A stretch of 5,980 bases of DNA from Flavobacteriales bacterium (GTDB lineage Bacteria > Bacteroidota > Bacteroidia > Flavobacteriales_F > PHOS-HE28). The notes below the pieces were generated by a model. That model was not told where the DNA came from. It did no database searches and saw only the letters and a list, made by a program, of their open reading frames with translations. Below, piece after piece: positions 1 through 5,980 of this stretch. The stretch spans positions 1 through 5,980 of the forward strand of contig JAHEFL010000128.1 of NCBI GenBank assembly GCA_024640205.1. The letters are read 5' to 3'. The first letter of the stretch is position 1. Each line of letters starts with the position of its first letter. Made by a program: the position numbers and the translations under genes.

Positions 1-1
1 T

Positions 2-292
2 TACACCGACAATCTCACCTGGGATTTCAGCAGCGGAAAGCGTGTGCAGTTCAAGAGTACGGCCACGGGCGGAGGTTTCTTCGGATTGATCGTAGGGAAT
101 ATTCTGCTCATCGTATTCACCTTAGGCATCGGTCTCGCATGGGCCCATGTTCGCACCATGCGTTTCGTGTTGAACAACATCGAGCTGCTTGGCGAAGCGG
201 ACCTGGACCAGGTGGTACAGACCGAGCTGGAGCACAAGGATGCCACCGCGGACGAGCTGGGTGATGTCATGGACATCGGCATCTTCCTATGA
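2..292 (+). CDS. YjgN/DUF898 family membrane protein, C-terminal part only
   Basis: The 5' end lies outside the window; the frame is open from base 2 to the TGA at 290-292, giving 96 residues. The only candidate start inside is a GTG at 44, which falls within the conserved domain and is not the real start. Visible are a strongly hydrophobic segment after a Gly-rich turn (FFGLIVGNILLIVFTLGIGL), the sequence AWAHVRTMRFVLNN, and an acidic tail with DELGDVMDIGI. This order (last membrane helix, W-A-x-V-R-T-x-R, then a short acidic cytosolic tail with D-E-x-x-D-x-x-D) is characteristic of the YjgN/DUF898 family. These are polytopic inner-membrane proteins whose biochemical function is not established. 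The stop overlaps the start of the M48 peptidase by 4 bp, so the two are almost certainly in one operon. Family assignment is good; the role is unknown. Confidence 0.82.
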   Translation, partial: YTDNLTWDFSSGKRVQFKSTATGGGFFGLIVGNILLIVFTLGIGLAWAHVRTMRFVLNNIELLGEADLDQVVQTELEHKDATADELGDVMDIGIFL

Positions 293-1365
293 GCGGAGCG
301 GTCCCGGCCGTTTATTATGACGGGCTGACCAGCAAGCCCAAGGAAGCCATGGTGAGCGTGCGGGAAACCGATTCGCTCGAAGTGGAGGTGGATGATGGTC
401 GGTTCCACTGGCCGCTGGAACACAAGGGCATGCGCTGGGAGCGAACGAGGGATACGCTCCGGCTGAGTTTCGGTGATCATCCAAGGAAGGTGCTGCTGAT
501 AAGGGACGAGCTTTTCATCAAGAGTTTCGTGGTCCGTATGCAATACGCAGGTCGTCGGGGAGTGTACGATCGGATCGTTTCCGTTGCGCGTGCCGGCCCC
601 TTTCTGTTCCTGATCGGCGTTCTCGCATTCCTGGTGTTGGGCTATATGTATGCTTTGCCATGGGCGGCGGAGCGTATCGCGCTTCTATTGCCGCGTTCGG
701 TGGACGTGGAGCTTGGTGAGGCGTCGTTCAATTCCATGGCCATGGGGCTGGAGGTGGATACGATGCGCACAGAAGCCTTGCAACGCTTCGGTGATCAGCT
801 TGTTCTGAGTGATCACTACCAATTGCGGTACCATGTCGTGACCGAGGACCAGGTGAATGCCTTCGCCATGCCAGGTGGGCACATCGTGGTGTTCACCGGC
901 ATACTCGATCGCATGGATGATCCCGGGCAGTTGGCCGCCCTGCTTGCGCACGAAGCGACCCACGTGGAAGAGCGGCACAGCACGCGGATGTTGATGAGAC
1001 AGCTATCCAGCTACATCTTCCTGTCCTTGATCCTGGGCGATGTGAACGCCATCGTGGCGGTGGTGGCACAGAATGCGGATAACATCCGCCACATGTCCTA
1101 CTCCAGGGACCTGGAATCCGATGCCGATGGGCTGGGGATGGATCGCATGCATGCGAACGGGGTCGACCCGAAGGGCATGGTGCGCCTCTTGGAACTGCTG
1201 GAAGAAGAGGCCGGGGAGATACCGGAGGCGGTCTCCTTCCTGCTTTCGCATCCGCTGACCACGCATCGGATCGAACGGGCAACTGATCGGGCGGAGGAGC
1301 TTGGTGAACCGGAACTTCCCACACCCGAACTGACGTCGGATTTCGATCTGCTTACCGGTCGGTGA
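289..1365 (+). CDS. Membrane-anchored M48 family zinc metallopeptidase
   Basis: This 358-residue protein has the M48 catalytic signature. The zinc-binding HExxH is H221-E-A-T-H225, followed by VEERHS. The third ligand is expected to be E276 in the SRDLESDADGLG stretch (E-x-x-x-D, D280), and the C-terminal SHPLTTHRI motif (residues 320-328) is also typical. Residues 1-100 form a probably beta-rich, charged N-terminal domain with no peptidase motif. A single clear membrane helix spans about 102-124. It is preceded by an Arg-rich stretch (RMQYAGRRG, VAR), so by the positive-inside rule the N-domain is cytosolic and the protease domain periplasmic. A second hydrophobic stretch at 241-260, just after HExxH, may dip into the membrane. 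The ATG at 289 overlaps the upstream TGA (ATGA) and has no Shine-Dalgarno, which suggests translational coupling with the YjgN-like gene. Related enzymes (Oma1, BepA, HtpX) degrade misfolded envelope proteins. A similar job is likely, but the substrate is unknown. Confidence 0.93.
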   Translation: MSGAVPAVYYDGLTSKPKEAMVSVRETDSLEVEVDDGRFHWPLEHKGMRWERTRDTLRLSFGDHPRKVLLIRDELFIKSFVVRMQYAGRRGVYDRIVSVARAGPFLFLIGVLAFLVLGYMYALPWAAERIALLLPRSVDVELGEASFNSMAMGLEVDTMRTEALQRFGDQLVLSDHYQLRYHVVTEDQVNAFAMPGGHIVVFTGILDRMDDPGQLAALLAHEATHVEERHSTRMLMRQLSSYIFLSLILGDVNAIVAVVAQNADNIRHMSYSRDLESDADGLGMDRMHANGVDPKGMVRLLELLEEEAGEIPEAVSFLLSHPLTTHRIERATDRAEELGEPELPTPELTSDFDLLTGR

Positions 1366-1403
1366 TCCGCTGTTACGACGCGCTCAGGACGGATCCTCAC
1401 CGA
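1359..1403. terminator. Imperfect inverted repeat at a convergent gene junction; possible shared terminator
   Basis: TCGGTGATCCG at 1359-1369 can pair with CGGATC-CT-CACCGA at 1390-1403. This gives an 11-bp stem with a 2-nt bulge (1396-1397) around a 20-nt loop. The stem includes the stop codon of the M48 gene on one side and the last codons of aqpZ on the other, and the 18-bp spacer is in the loop. There is no run of T on either strand, so it is not a classical intrinsic terminator. It could still slow polymerase or protect the 3' ends of both mRNAs. The pairing is seen directly; the function is inferred. Confidence 0.35.
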
Positions 1404-2067
1404 TGATCTTGTAGACCACACCCGCCATCAACGCACCAACGATCGGGGCCACCCAGAAGATCCAGAGCTGACCCAGGTATGCTCCGCCAGCGTACAGGGC
1501 CTGGCTGGTGCTTCGTGCCGGGTTCACTGAGGTGTTGGTGACCGGGATGCTGATGAGGTGGATGAGCGTGAGCCCAAGCCCAATGGCGATGGGAGCGAAG
1601 CCTTTCGGTGCTCGTGGATCCGTGCTTCCCAGGATGATGATCAGGAAGAAAAAGGTCATCACAACCTCTGCTACGAACCCGCTCATCATGGAATAGCCGC
1701 CCGGGGACAGCTCGCCTACCCCGTTCGCTGCGAAGCTCCCTAGATCCGCCCCGTTCCCACTCGCAATGGACCATAGTATCCCGGCACCTGCGATACCGCC
1801 CAGTACCTGGGCCACGATATACCCGAGGAGATCGCTCCCGCTGAACCTGCCGCCCATCCATAAACCCACGGAGACCGCGGGGTTCAGGTGGCATCCGGAG
1901 ATATGACCGATGGCAAAGGCCATTGTCAGAACCGTGAGACCGAAGGCCAATGCGACCCCCACGAATCCGATGCCGAGGTCGGGATATGCAGCTGCCAGTA
2001 CGGCGCTACCACAGCCGCCCAGAACCAGCCATAGGGTACCAATGAATTCAGCGAGCAATTTCTTCAT
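1384..2067 (-). CDS. aqpZ: Aquaporin Z (MIP family water channel)
   Basis: The 227-residue length is normal for AqpZ, and the sequence closely matches what I know of E. coli AqpZ over its length. Both half-helix NPA motifs are intact: N62-P-A in [13 protein letters not shown] and N182-P-A in [10 protein letters not shown]. The selectivity-filter residues fit a water-specific channel, not a glycerol facilitator: F42, H170, T179 and R185 correspond to F43, H174, T183 and R189 of E. coli AqpZ. Six membrane helices plus two re-entrant loops are readable, with a short charged C-terminus (GEDPS). The protein should form a tetramer in the inner membrane and conduct water during osmotic change. The ATG at 2065-2067 is followed by Lys-Lys and then the conserved L-A-E-F-x-G-T of helix 1. 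No Shine-Dalgarno is present; the leader is AT-rich (TTTTAATTCAAC). The gene follows aspS after 75 bp. A weak -7-like box (TATTATTG, 2108-2115) in that gap may give it its own promoter. Confidence 0.96.
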   Translation of the reverse strand: MKKLLAEFIGTLWLVLGGCGSAVLAAAYPDLGIGFVGVALAFGLTVLTMAFAIGHISGCHLNPAVSVGLWMGGRFSGSDLLGYIVAQVLGGIAGAGILWSIASGNGADLGSFAANGVGELSPGGYSMMSGFVAEVVMTFFFLIIILGSTDPRAPKGFAPIAIGLGLTLIHLISIPVTNTSVNPARSTSQALYAGGAYLGQLWIFWVAPIVGALMAGVVYKIIGEDPS

Positions 2068-2142
2068 GACGTTGAATTAAAAGGGTTCAATGAATGATGG
2101 CGATCCCCAATAATAGTGATCAGGAAAATGCTATCCGTTGGG

Positions 2143-3888
2143 TCAACTCTTCACATCGATCCCAAGCTCCTTCAGTTGGATCTCATCGATCCGGCTCGGT
2201 GCATCGATCATCACATCGCGCCCGGCGTTGTTCTTTGGGAAGGCGATGAATTCGCGTATATCACTGCGTCCGCCGAAAAGGCTCACCCAGCGATCGAAAC
2301 CGAAGGCTGCACCGCCGTGCGGAGGCGCACCGTATTCGAACGCATCCAGCAGGAAGCCGAACTTGTAACGAGCCTCCTCGTCCGTGAATCCCAGTACGCG
2401 GAACATGGCCTCCTGCATGGCCCGGTCGTGGATGCGGATACTGCCCCCGCCGATCTCCGTTCCATTGATCACAAGATCATAGGCGTTGGCCTTCACGCTG
2501 CCCGGGTCGCTCTCCAACGAGTGTGCGTGGTCCGGGATGGGGGAGGTGAAAGGATGGTGCATGGCGTGCCATCGTCCACTCTCATCATCCTTCTCCAACA
2601 GGGGGAAATCCACCACCCATAACGGCTTGAACACGTTGGGGTCGCGTAGCTCGAGGAGGTCGCCCATGTGCAAGCGGAGCTCGCTCAGTTGCTTGCGCGT
2701 TCGTTCGGCCGGACCGGCCATGATGCACAGCAGATCGCCCTCTTTCATGCCGAAGCGTTCAGCCCATTGCTGAAGGTCCTCCGCGCTGAAGAATTTGTCC
2801 ACCGTGCTCTTCACGCCATCGCTCGTCCAACGCACGAACACGATCCCTGTGGCACCGATCTGCGGTCGCTTCACGAAGTCGATCAACGCATCGGTCTGTT
2901 TGCGGCTCCACCCGGCACATCCCTCGGCATTGATGCCCACCACCAGCTCAGCATCGTTGAAGACCTTGAAATCCTTGCTCTGGGCCAGGTCGTTCAGTTC
3001 GTGGAACTTCATACCGAAACGCAGGTCGGGCTTGTCGCAGCCATAGTCCCTCATGGCTTCATCGAAAGGCATACGCTGGAAGGGCTCCTTGAACTCCTCG
3101 CCGAGAATGGACCTGAACAGGTGCTTTGCCATCCCCTCGAACGTGTCCAGGATATCATCGCGATCCACGAAGGCCATCTCGCAATCGATCTGTGTGAACT
3201 CGGGCTGGCGATCGGCTCGGAGGTCCTCATCCCGGAAGCATTTCACGATCTGGAAGTAGCGATCGAAACCGGCCACCATCAGCAGTTGCTTGAAAGTCTG
3301 CGGACTTTGAGGTAGGGCATAGAACTCGCCTTGGTTCATGCGGCTGGGCACCACGAAATCGCGCGCTCCTTCCGGTGTGCTTTTGATCAGCACCGGGGTC
3401 TCCACTTCCAGGAAGTGCTGTTCGCTCAGATAGTTGCGGACCTCGATGGCCATGCGATGGCGCAGTTCCATGTTCCTTCGTACAGGGGACCGCCGCAGGT
3501 CCAGGTAACGGTACTTCATGCGCAATTCATCGCCACCATCGGTCTCTTCCTCTATGGTGAACGGTGGCGTCCTGGCCTCGTTCAGCACCTTCAGCTCCCT
3601 TACGATCAGCTCGACCTCCCCGGTCGGGATGTTCCGGTTCTTACTCTCCCGCTCCTTGACAGTACCGATGGCTTGTACAACGAATTCGCGTCCCAGCGCA
3701 TTGGCCTTGTCGCAGAGCGCTCGATCCCGTTCGGTGTTGAAGCTCAACTGGGTGATGCCGAAGCGGTCACGCAGATCAACAAAGGTCATGCCCCCAAGAT
3801 CACGGGTGCGCTGGACCCATCCGGCCAGGGTCACGGTTTTTCCAGCGTCTTTAAGGCGGAGTTCACCACAAGTGTGCGTACGATACAT
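2143..3888 (-). CDS. aspS: Aspartate--tRNA ligase (bacterial type)
   Basis: This 581-residue class II synthetase charges tRNA-Asp with aspartate using ATP in the cytosol. Its length matches bacterial AspRS (about 590). Domains in order: an N-terminal OB-fold anticodon-binding domain (about 1-105, with [11 protein letters not shown]); the start of the catalytic core with motif 1 around FLEVETPVL (159-167) and the aspartate-binding QSPQTFKQ (194-201); motif 2 [16 protein letters not shown] (218-233, with R219); the bacterial GAD insertion (about 290-405); then AMHHPFTSP (442-450), [13 protein letters not shown] (475-487) and motif 3 with GFDR (R533). All key motifs look intact. L31 in RRDLG-type context (R-T-R-D-L-G) matches the Leu of discriminating enzymes such as E. 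coli AspRS (L30) and not the His of non-discriminating ones. The ATG at 3886-3888 begins the conserved [12 protein letters not shown] -7-like box lies 18 bp upstream of it. The neighbours are not functionally related. Confidence 0.98.
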   Translation of the reverse strand: MYRTHTCGELRLKDAGKTVTLAGWVQRTRDLGGMTFVDLRDRFGITQLSFNTERDRALCDKANALGREFVVQAIGTVKERESKNRNIPTGEVELIVRELKVLNEARTPPFTIEEETDGGDELRMKYRYLDLRRSPVRRNMELRHRMAIEVRNYLSEQHFLEVETPVLIKSTPEGARDFVVPSRMNQGEFYALPQSPQTFKQLLMVAGFDRYFQIVKCFRDEDLRADRQPEFTQIDCEMAFVDRDDILDTFEGMAKHLFRSILGEEFKEPFQRMPFDEAMRDYGCDKPDLRFGMKFHELNDLAQSKDFKVFNDAELVVGINAEGCAGWSRKQTDALIDFVKRPQIGATGIVFVRWTSDGVKSTVDKFFSAEDLQQWAERFGMKEGDLLCIMAGPAERTRKQLSELRLHMGDLLELRDPNVFKPLWVVDFPLLEKDDESGRWHAMHHPFTSPIPDHAHSLESDPGSVKANAYDLVINGTEIGGGSIRIHDRAMQEAMFRVLGFTDEEARYKFGFLLDAFEYGAPPHGGAAFGFDRWVSLFGGRSDIREFIAFPKNNAGRDVMIDAPSRIDEIQLKELGIDVKS

Positions 3889-3906
3889 GATCGGGATAAG
3901 AAGTTG

Positions 3907-3914
3907 CGAAGTTA
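3907..3914 (-). promoter_or_regulatory. Possible Bacteroidota -7 box for aspS
   Basis: On the minus strand the sequence is TAACTTCG, one mismatch from TAnnTTTG, ending 18 bp before the aspS ATG. About 20 bp further upstream is TTTCC in place of the usual TTTG -33 element, so only half the promoter is convincing. It would give a leader of roughly a dozen bases. Its position fits, but an 8-bp degenerate match could be chance. Confidence 0.3.
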
Positions 3915-3958
3915 TCCGGCCGGCGGAAGCTGAACGGAAAGCAAATTCAGATGGGGCG

Positions 3959-3972
3959 ACCGGTCTGCCGGT
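3959..3972 (-). terminator. Short GC-rich hairpin just after the lipoprotein gene
   Basis: ACCGG at 3959-3963 pairs with CCGGT at 3968-3972 around a 4-nt loop. The hairpin begins 2 bp beyond the TAG of the lipoprotein gene. The stem is only 5 bp and the minus strand continues CGCCCCATCTG with no T-run, so any terminator activity would be weak. It may instead be a 3'-end stabilising hairpin. Confidence 0.22.
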
Positions 3973-3974
3973 GA

Positions 3975-4388
3975 CTAGATCACGGTGAAAGTCAAGGCCC
4001 GACGGATGACGTCCCCGTCATTCTCCACCACATCGAAATGCCAACGCTCGGTGCCGGGTTGATCCCGGGTGATAATGGTCTTGTCGAAGTAGAATTCGTC
4101 CGTACCCATGGGCAGGCTGTCGGTCACCTGTGCACTACCCCCATCGTAACTCACGGTTACCTTGAAGTGGTTCATGGCGTTCGTGCCGCGCTTGATCTCC
4201 ACACCAACGAGCAGTGTATCCATCTGCCCCACGGTATCACTCTGGTAGGTGTATCCGCTGTCCGTCCGGAATCCGATCGTCGGGTTCACGTTGTTCACGT
4301 CATCATCCTTGGTGCATGTGATCAGGAACACGGAGGCCATGAGCACCAGTAGTATGGCTTGGGGTCGTATGCGGGTTCCGGCGGGCAT
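3975..4388 (-). CDS. Small predicted surface-exposed lipoprotein, function unknown
   Basis: This 137-residue protein starts with a lipoprotein signal peptide: basic residues R6 and R8, a hydrophobic core ([13 protein letters not shown], about 11-23), then the lipobox-like L-I-T-C25. After the lipidated Cys comes T-K-D-D-D (26-30). This fits the Bacteroidota lipoprotein export signal, in which Lys at +3 and acidic residues at +4/+5 direct the protein to the outside of the outer membrane. The mature part (about 110 residues) has no other Cys and alternates short hydrophobic and polar stretches ([35 protein letters not shown]). This pattern suggests an Ig-like or other beta-sandwich, ending directly at the last strand. 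I do not recognise a named family. The start is fixed because the next Met (M17) would leave too short a signal peptide. A TACCTTTG box sits 5 bp before the ATG. A binding or adhesion role is a guess only. Confidence 0.8.
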   Translation of the reverse strand: MPAGTRIRPQAILLVLMASVFLITCTKDDDVNNVNPTIGFRTDSGYTYQSDTVGQMDTLLVGVEIKRGTNAMNHFKVTVSYDGGSAQVTDSLPMGTDEFYFDKTIITRDQPGTERWHFDVVENDGDVIRRALTFTVI

Positions 4389-4393
4389 GGTTG

Positions 4394-4401
4394 CAAAGGT
4401 A
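4394..4401 (-). promoter_or_regulatory. Bacteroidota -7 box (TACCTTTG) directly before the lipoprotein gene
   Basis: The minus strand reads TACCTTTG then C-A-A-C-C and the ATG at 4388. This is an exact match to the TAnnTTTG -7 element of the Bacteroidota primary sigma factor. Transcription would start at, or within a few bases of, the ATG, giving a leaderless or nearly leaderless mRNA. No good TTTG -33 element is seen about 20 bp upstream, where the sequence is GC-rich. The motif match is direct; promoter activity is inferred. Confidence 0.45.
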
Positions 4402-4440
4402 GGCGGCAGTGCCCCTACCGGTATCCGGCCACCTGGCGGT

Positions 4441-5334
4441 TCATGTCTTCTCGGACATCAAGCTCCTACGGGCAAGCTCAAGGTTTGCCAAGGCCTCCGG
4501 GTCCAACGTTGGTCGCTCAAGCCCGAGCTTCTCCAATTGCAGTCGCACAAGATGCCCCACCAGTGCCCGGCTGTGCCATTGCACATCGGCTGGTACGATG
4601 TACCACGGTGCATGGGGCGCTGCCGTTGCATTGATCGCCTCCCCGTACACCGTCATGTACCGGTCCCAGTCCTTGCGTTCCTTCACATCGTTCTCGCTGA
4701 ACTTCCAATTCTTGGCCGGGTTGTCGATCCGGCGCAGAAAACGCTTCTTCTGCTGTTCCTTACCCATGTTCAGGAAGAACTTCATGATCACCGTTCCATT
4801 GTTCGCCAGATGCTCTTCGAAGGCCCTGATGGAACGAAAACGATCCTCCCAGAAGGAATCCGTGACATCCTTCAGTGATTGGACCCCCGGGATATTCTGT
4901 CCCAGGATGAACTCAGGATGGACCCGCGTCACCAGTACTTCCTCATAATGCGAACGGTTATGAATGCCGATGAAGCCTCTGGGGGGAAGGGCCATGGCAT
5001 GTCGCCAGAGGAAATCATGCGATCGCTCCAAGGTGCTGGGTGCTTTGAAACTGGTTACTTCAACACCTTGCGGGTTCACGCCGCTCATCACGTGGCGGAT
5101 GCAGCTATCCTTGCCGGCAGCATCCATGGCCTGGAAAACGAGAAGGACTGAATGCGAGCCGGCAGCGTAAAGCACCTCCTGCAGATCGCTGATCCTCTCC
5201 CGGTCCTCATCGAGCAATTTTTTCAGTTCCTTTTTACTCAGATCGTCAGGCAAGATCTTGGGGTGGTCGGCCATTAGGAATTTACCTGGATGGCGAATGG
5301 CATATTGCGGGTCATCGAGTTGTATGTGGTCCAT
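4441..5334 (-). CDS. ppk2: Polyphosphate kinase 2 family protein (class III-like polyP:AMP/ADP phosphotransferase)
   Basis: Numbered from the chosen start (297 aa), the protein has the PPK2 P-loop as FQAMDAAGKDS (67-77, K75), followed by HVMSGVNPQG (81-90). The segment with E103 before SHDFLWRH comes next, then NRSHYEEVLVTRVHPE (126-141), which contains the second conserved PPK2 motif, and an Arg/Lys-rich lid region around KFFLNMGKEQQKKRFLRR. KNWKFSENDVKER and APWYIVPAD near the C-terminus are also typical. One-domain length and close resemblance to the Cytophaga hutchinsonii enzyme suggest class III. These cytosolic enzymes phosphorylate AMP and ADP from inorganic polyphosphate, giving ATP. 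An in-frame ATG at 5370 would add 12 residues. I prefer 5334 because the extra codons include CTA, ATA, TCA and TGT, unlike the rest of the gene, and the added residues do not resemble the family. Neither start has a Shine-Dalgarno. The nearest downstream gene is the lipoprotein, 52 bp away, with its own promoter box. Confidence 0.93.
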   Translation of the reverse strand: MDHIQLDDPQYAIRHPGKFLMADHPKILPDDLSKKELKKLLDEDRERISDLQEVLYAAGSHSVLLVFQAMDAAGKDSCIRHVMSGVNPQGVEVTSFKAPSTLERSHDFLWRHAMALPPRGFIGIHNRSHYEEVLVTRVHPEFILGQNIPGVQSLKDVTDSFWEDRFRSIRAFEEHLANNGTVIMKFFLNMGKEQQKKRFLRRIDNPAKNWKFSENDVKERKDWDRYMTVYGEAINATAAPHAPWYIVPADVQWHSRALVGHLVRLQLEKLGLERPTLDPEALANLELARRSLMSEKT

Positions 5335-5501
5335 CGCAGGACAAGCTATTGATGTTTTGACGGATAGCATGCAGGTCCGGTCACCATCACATATGATCGC
5401 TTTCTACCTACCTTCCCATGAACCGTAGAAATCTTGCCATCCAGGCAGGCAGCGGATCGCCTTTGGATCATGTCCTTGAAACGAACCTTTGATCACCGAC
5501 C
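5335..5501. other. Divergent intergenic region between ppk2 and the exported-protein gene
   Basis: These 167 bp separate two genes read outwards, so promoters for both are expected here. On the minus strand a weak -7-like TAGCTTGT lies at 5341-5348, 6 bp before the preferred ppk2 ATG. On the plus strand there are TACCTTCC at 5409-5416 and a better TTTG/AACCTTTG pair at 5462-5491. A small palindrome (ATCA-N4-TGAT, 5386-5397) is too short to name as an operator. If ppk2 actually starts at 5370, the region shrinks to 131 bp. Confidence 0.5.
5462..5491 (+). promoter_or_regulatory. Candidate Bacteroidota promoter for the exported-protein gene
   Basis: TTTG at 5462-5465 is a full -33 match. After an 18-bp spacer comes AACCTTTG at 5484-5491, which differs from TAnnTTTG only at its first base. 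The gene's ATG follows 10 bp later, so the leader would be very short. The spacing is about 1 bp shorter than usual. It is the only candidate in the window with both elements in place. Confidence 0.4.
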
Positions 5502-5980
5502 ATGAGAACACGATACGCCCTCACTTTCGTCCTTTCCGCCGCGTTGCTCGTTCCTGCAAAGGCTTGTGTGGATTATTGGACGCCACCGGCCATCACGGTC
5601 ACCGTGGAACTTGATGCAGCCTACACGGAAGCGCTCATCACGGTCCACAACCTCAACCTCTTTGGAGGCCCGAACGGAGCCTTCTGTAGCTGCGCGGTGA
5701 ACACATGGACGGACATGTTCAGTGACCTTCAATATGTGGCCTTTGTCGACTCTGGGACGTATGACCCTGTACCTGGTTTCGCAGTGTGGGATGTCAGTAT
5801 GAGCGCGGCCAGCGCCTGGGGCAACCTGCAGGCGGGCGATTGGAATGCGTACATCGCCGCGGTGGTGGCTCCGGGCATTAGCACCGGGACGCCTGTGGAA
5901 CTATTGATCCGTGCGACGCTGCCTCCAGGCTATACCTATAATATGGTGGACTCCTCCGTCACCTATGCGAACCTGGGTAC
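5502..5980 (+). CDS. Exported protein of unknown function, 3' end beyond the window
   Basis: The frame is open from the ATG at 5502 to the window edge (159 complete codons). The first 21 residues form a signal peptide: Arg at 2 and 4, hydrophobic core ALTFVLSAALLV, then PAKA with likely cleavage before C22. K20 and A19 next to that Cys do not fit a lipobox, so signal peptidase I is more likely than lipidation. The mature part is rich in aromatic residues and small hydrophobics and contains two close cysteines (C62-S-C64) that could pair with each other or with C22. Predicted strands alternate (ITVTVELD, ALITVHNLNL, YVAFVDSG, PVELLIRATLPPG), suggesting a beta-sandwich. No catalytic motif is visible. 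Secreted Bacteroidota proteins of this type often end in a type IX secretion sorting domain, which would lie outside the window. I do not recognise the family. Confidence 0.75.
   Translation, partial: MRTRYALTFVLSAALLVPAKACVDYWTPPAITVTVELDAAYTEALITVHNLNLFGGPNGAFCSCAVNTWTDMFSDLQYVAFVDSGTYDPVPGFAVWDVSMSAASAWGNLQAGDWNAYIAAVVAPGISTGTPVELLIRATLPPGYTYNMVDSSVTYANLG

Noticed and set aside
1..543. Long open frame on the minus strand opposite the YjgN end and M48 start
   Set aside because: It is antisense to two well-supported genes, its protein is rich in Pro, Ser, Arg and His without domain features, and it has no promoter or start context.
1384..2067. aqpZ as a recent transfer from Gammaproteobacteria because it closely resembles the E. 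coli protein
   Set aside because: AqpZ is highly conserved across bacteria, and base composition here looks like that of the neighbours by eye. No flanking mobile sequence is present.
2108..2115. TATTATTG as a separate aqpZ promoter
   Set aside because: One mismatch to the -7 consensus and no -33 element at the right distance. Kept only as a remark in the aqpZ entry.
2668..3315. Long plus-strand frame opposite aspS (and a further one at 3331-3933)
   Set aside because: Both lie fully or largely within aspS, which has intact family motifs throughout. Long antisense frames are expected in GC-rich coding DNA, and the translations resemble no protein family.
4402..4440. GC-rich short hairpins between ppk2 and the lipoprotein gene as a ppk2 terminator
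   Set aside because: Stems are only about 4 bp (GCCA/TGGC, CCGG/CCGG) and no T-run follows. Such pairing is common in GC-rich sequence.
5386..5397. Small palindrome ATCA-N4-TGAT as an operator in the divergent region
   Set aside because: Arms are only 4 bp and no second copy was seen nearby, so chance is the simpler explanation.
5418..5492. 24-codon frame (MNRRNLAIQ...) ending 9 bp before the exported-protein gene
   Set aside because: It could be a leader peptide, but it overlaps the best promoter candidate for the downstream gene, shows no attenuator-like codon run or hairpin, and is short enough to occur by chance.

Overview
The window looks like an ordinary chromosomal segment of a fairly GC-rich member of the Bacteroidota, probably Flavobacteriales-like. 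Three things suggest this. The aspartyl-tRNA synthetase N-terminus reads like Bacteroidota versions. A small lipoprotein carries a Cys-X-Lys-Asp-Asp surface-export signal typical of that phylum. Gene starts lack Shine-Dalgarno sequences, and some are preceded instead by TAnnTTTG-like boxes, the -7 element of the Bacteroidota primary sigma factor. The taxonomic placement is inference; GC was judged by eye and not counted.

Layout. Positions 2-292 (+) hold the C-terminal end of a YjgN/DUF898 membrane protein, cut by the window edge. It overlaps by 4 bp (ATGA) a membrane-anchored M48 zinc metallopeptidase at 289-1365 (+). Only 18 bp after that, and converging on it, is the end of an aquaporin Z gene (1384-2067, -). 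The junction can fold as an imperfect inverted repeat at 1359-1403. Upstream of aqpZ on the same strand lie aspS (2143-3888, -), a small predicted surface lipoprotein (3975-4388, -) and a class III-like polyphosphate kinase 2 (4441-5334, or 5370 with the longer start, -). The four minus-strand genes have gaps of 52 to 106 bp, and putative promoter boxes sit in some gaps, so they may be co-oriented separate units and not one operon. After a 167-bp divergent intergenic region, a gene for an exported protein of unknown function starts at 5502 (+) and runs off the right edge.

How the genes relate. YjgN and the M48 protease are probably translationally coupled and may act together in the envelope. 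AspRS and PPK2 are cytosolic: one charges tRNA, the other makes nucleoside di- and triphosphates from polyphosphate. AqpZ conducts water across the inner membrane. I found no sign of a mobile element, CRISPR array, RNA gene, toxin-antitoxin or defence system. The less well-understood parts are the YjgN-M48 pair, the surface lipoprotein with an apparently leaderless start, and the truncated exported protein at the right edge.
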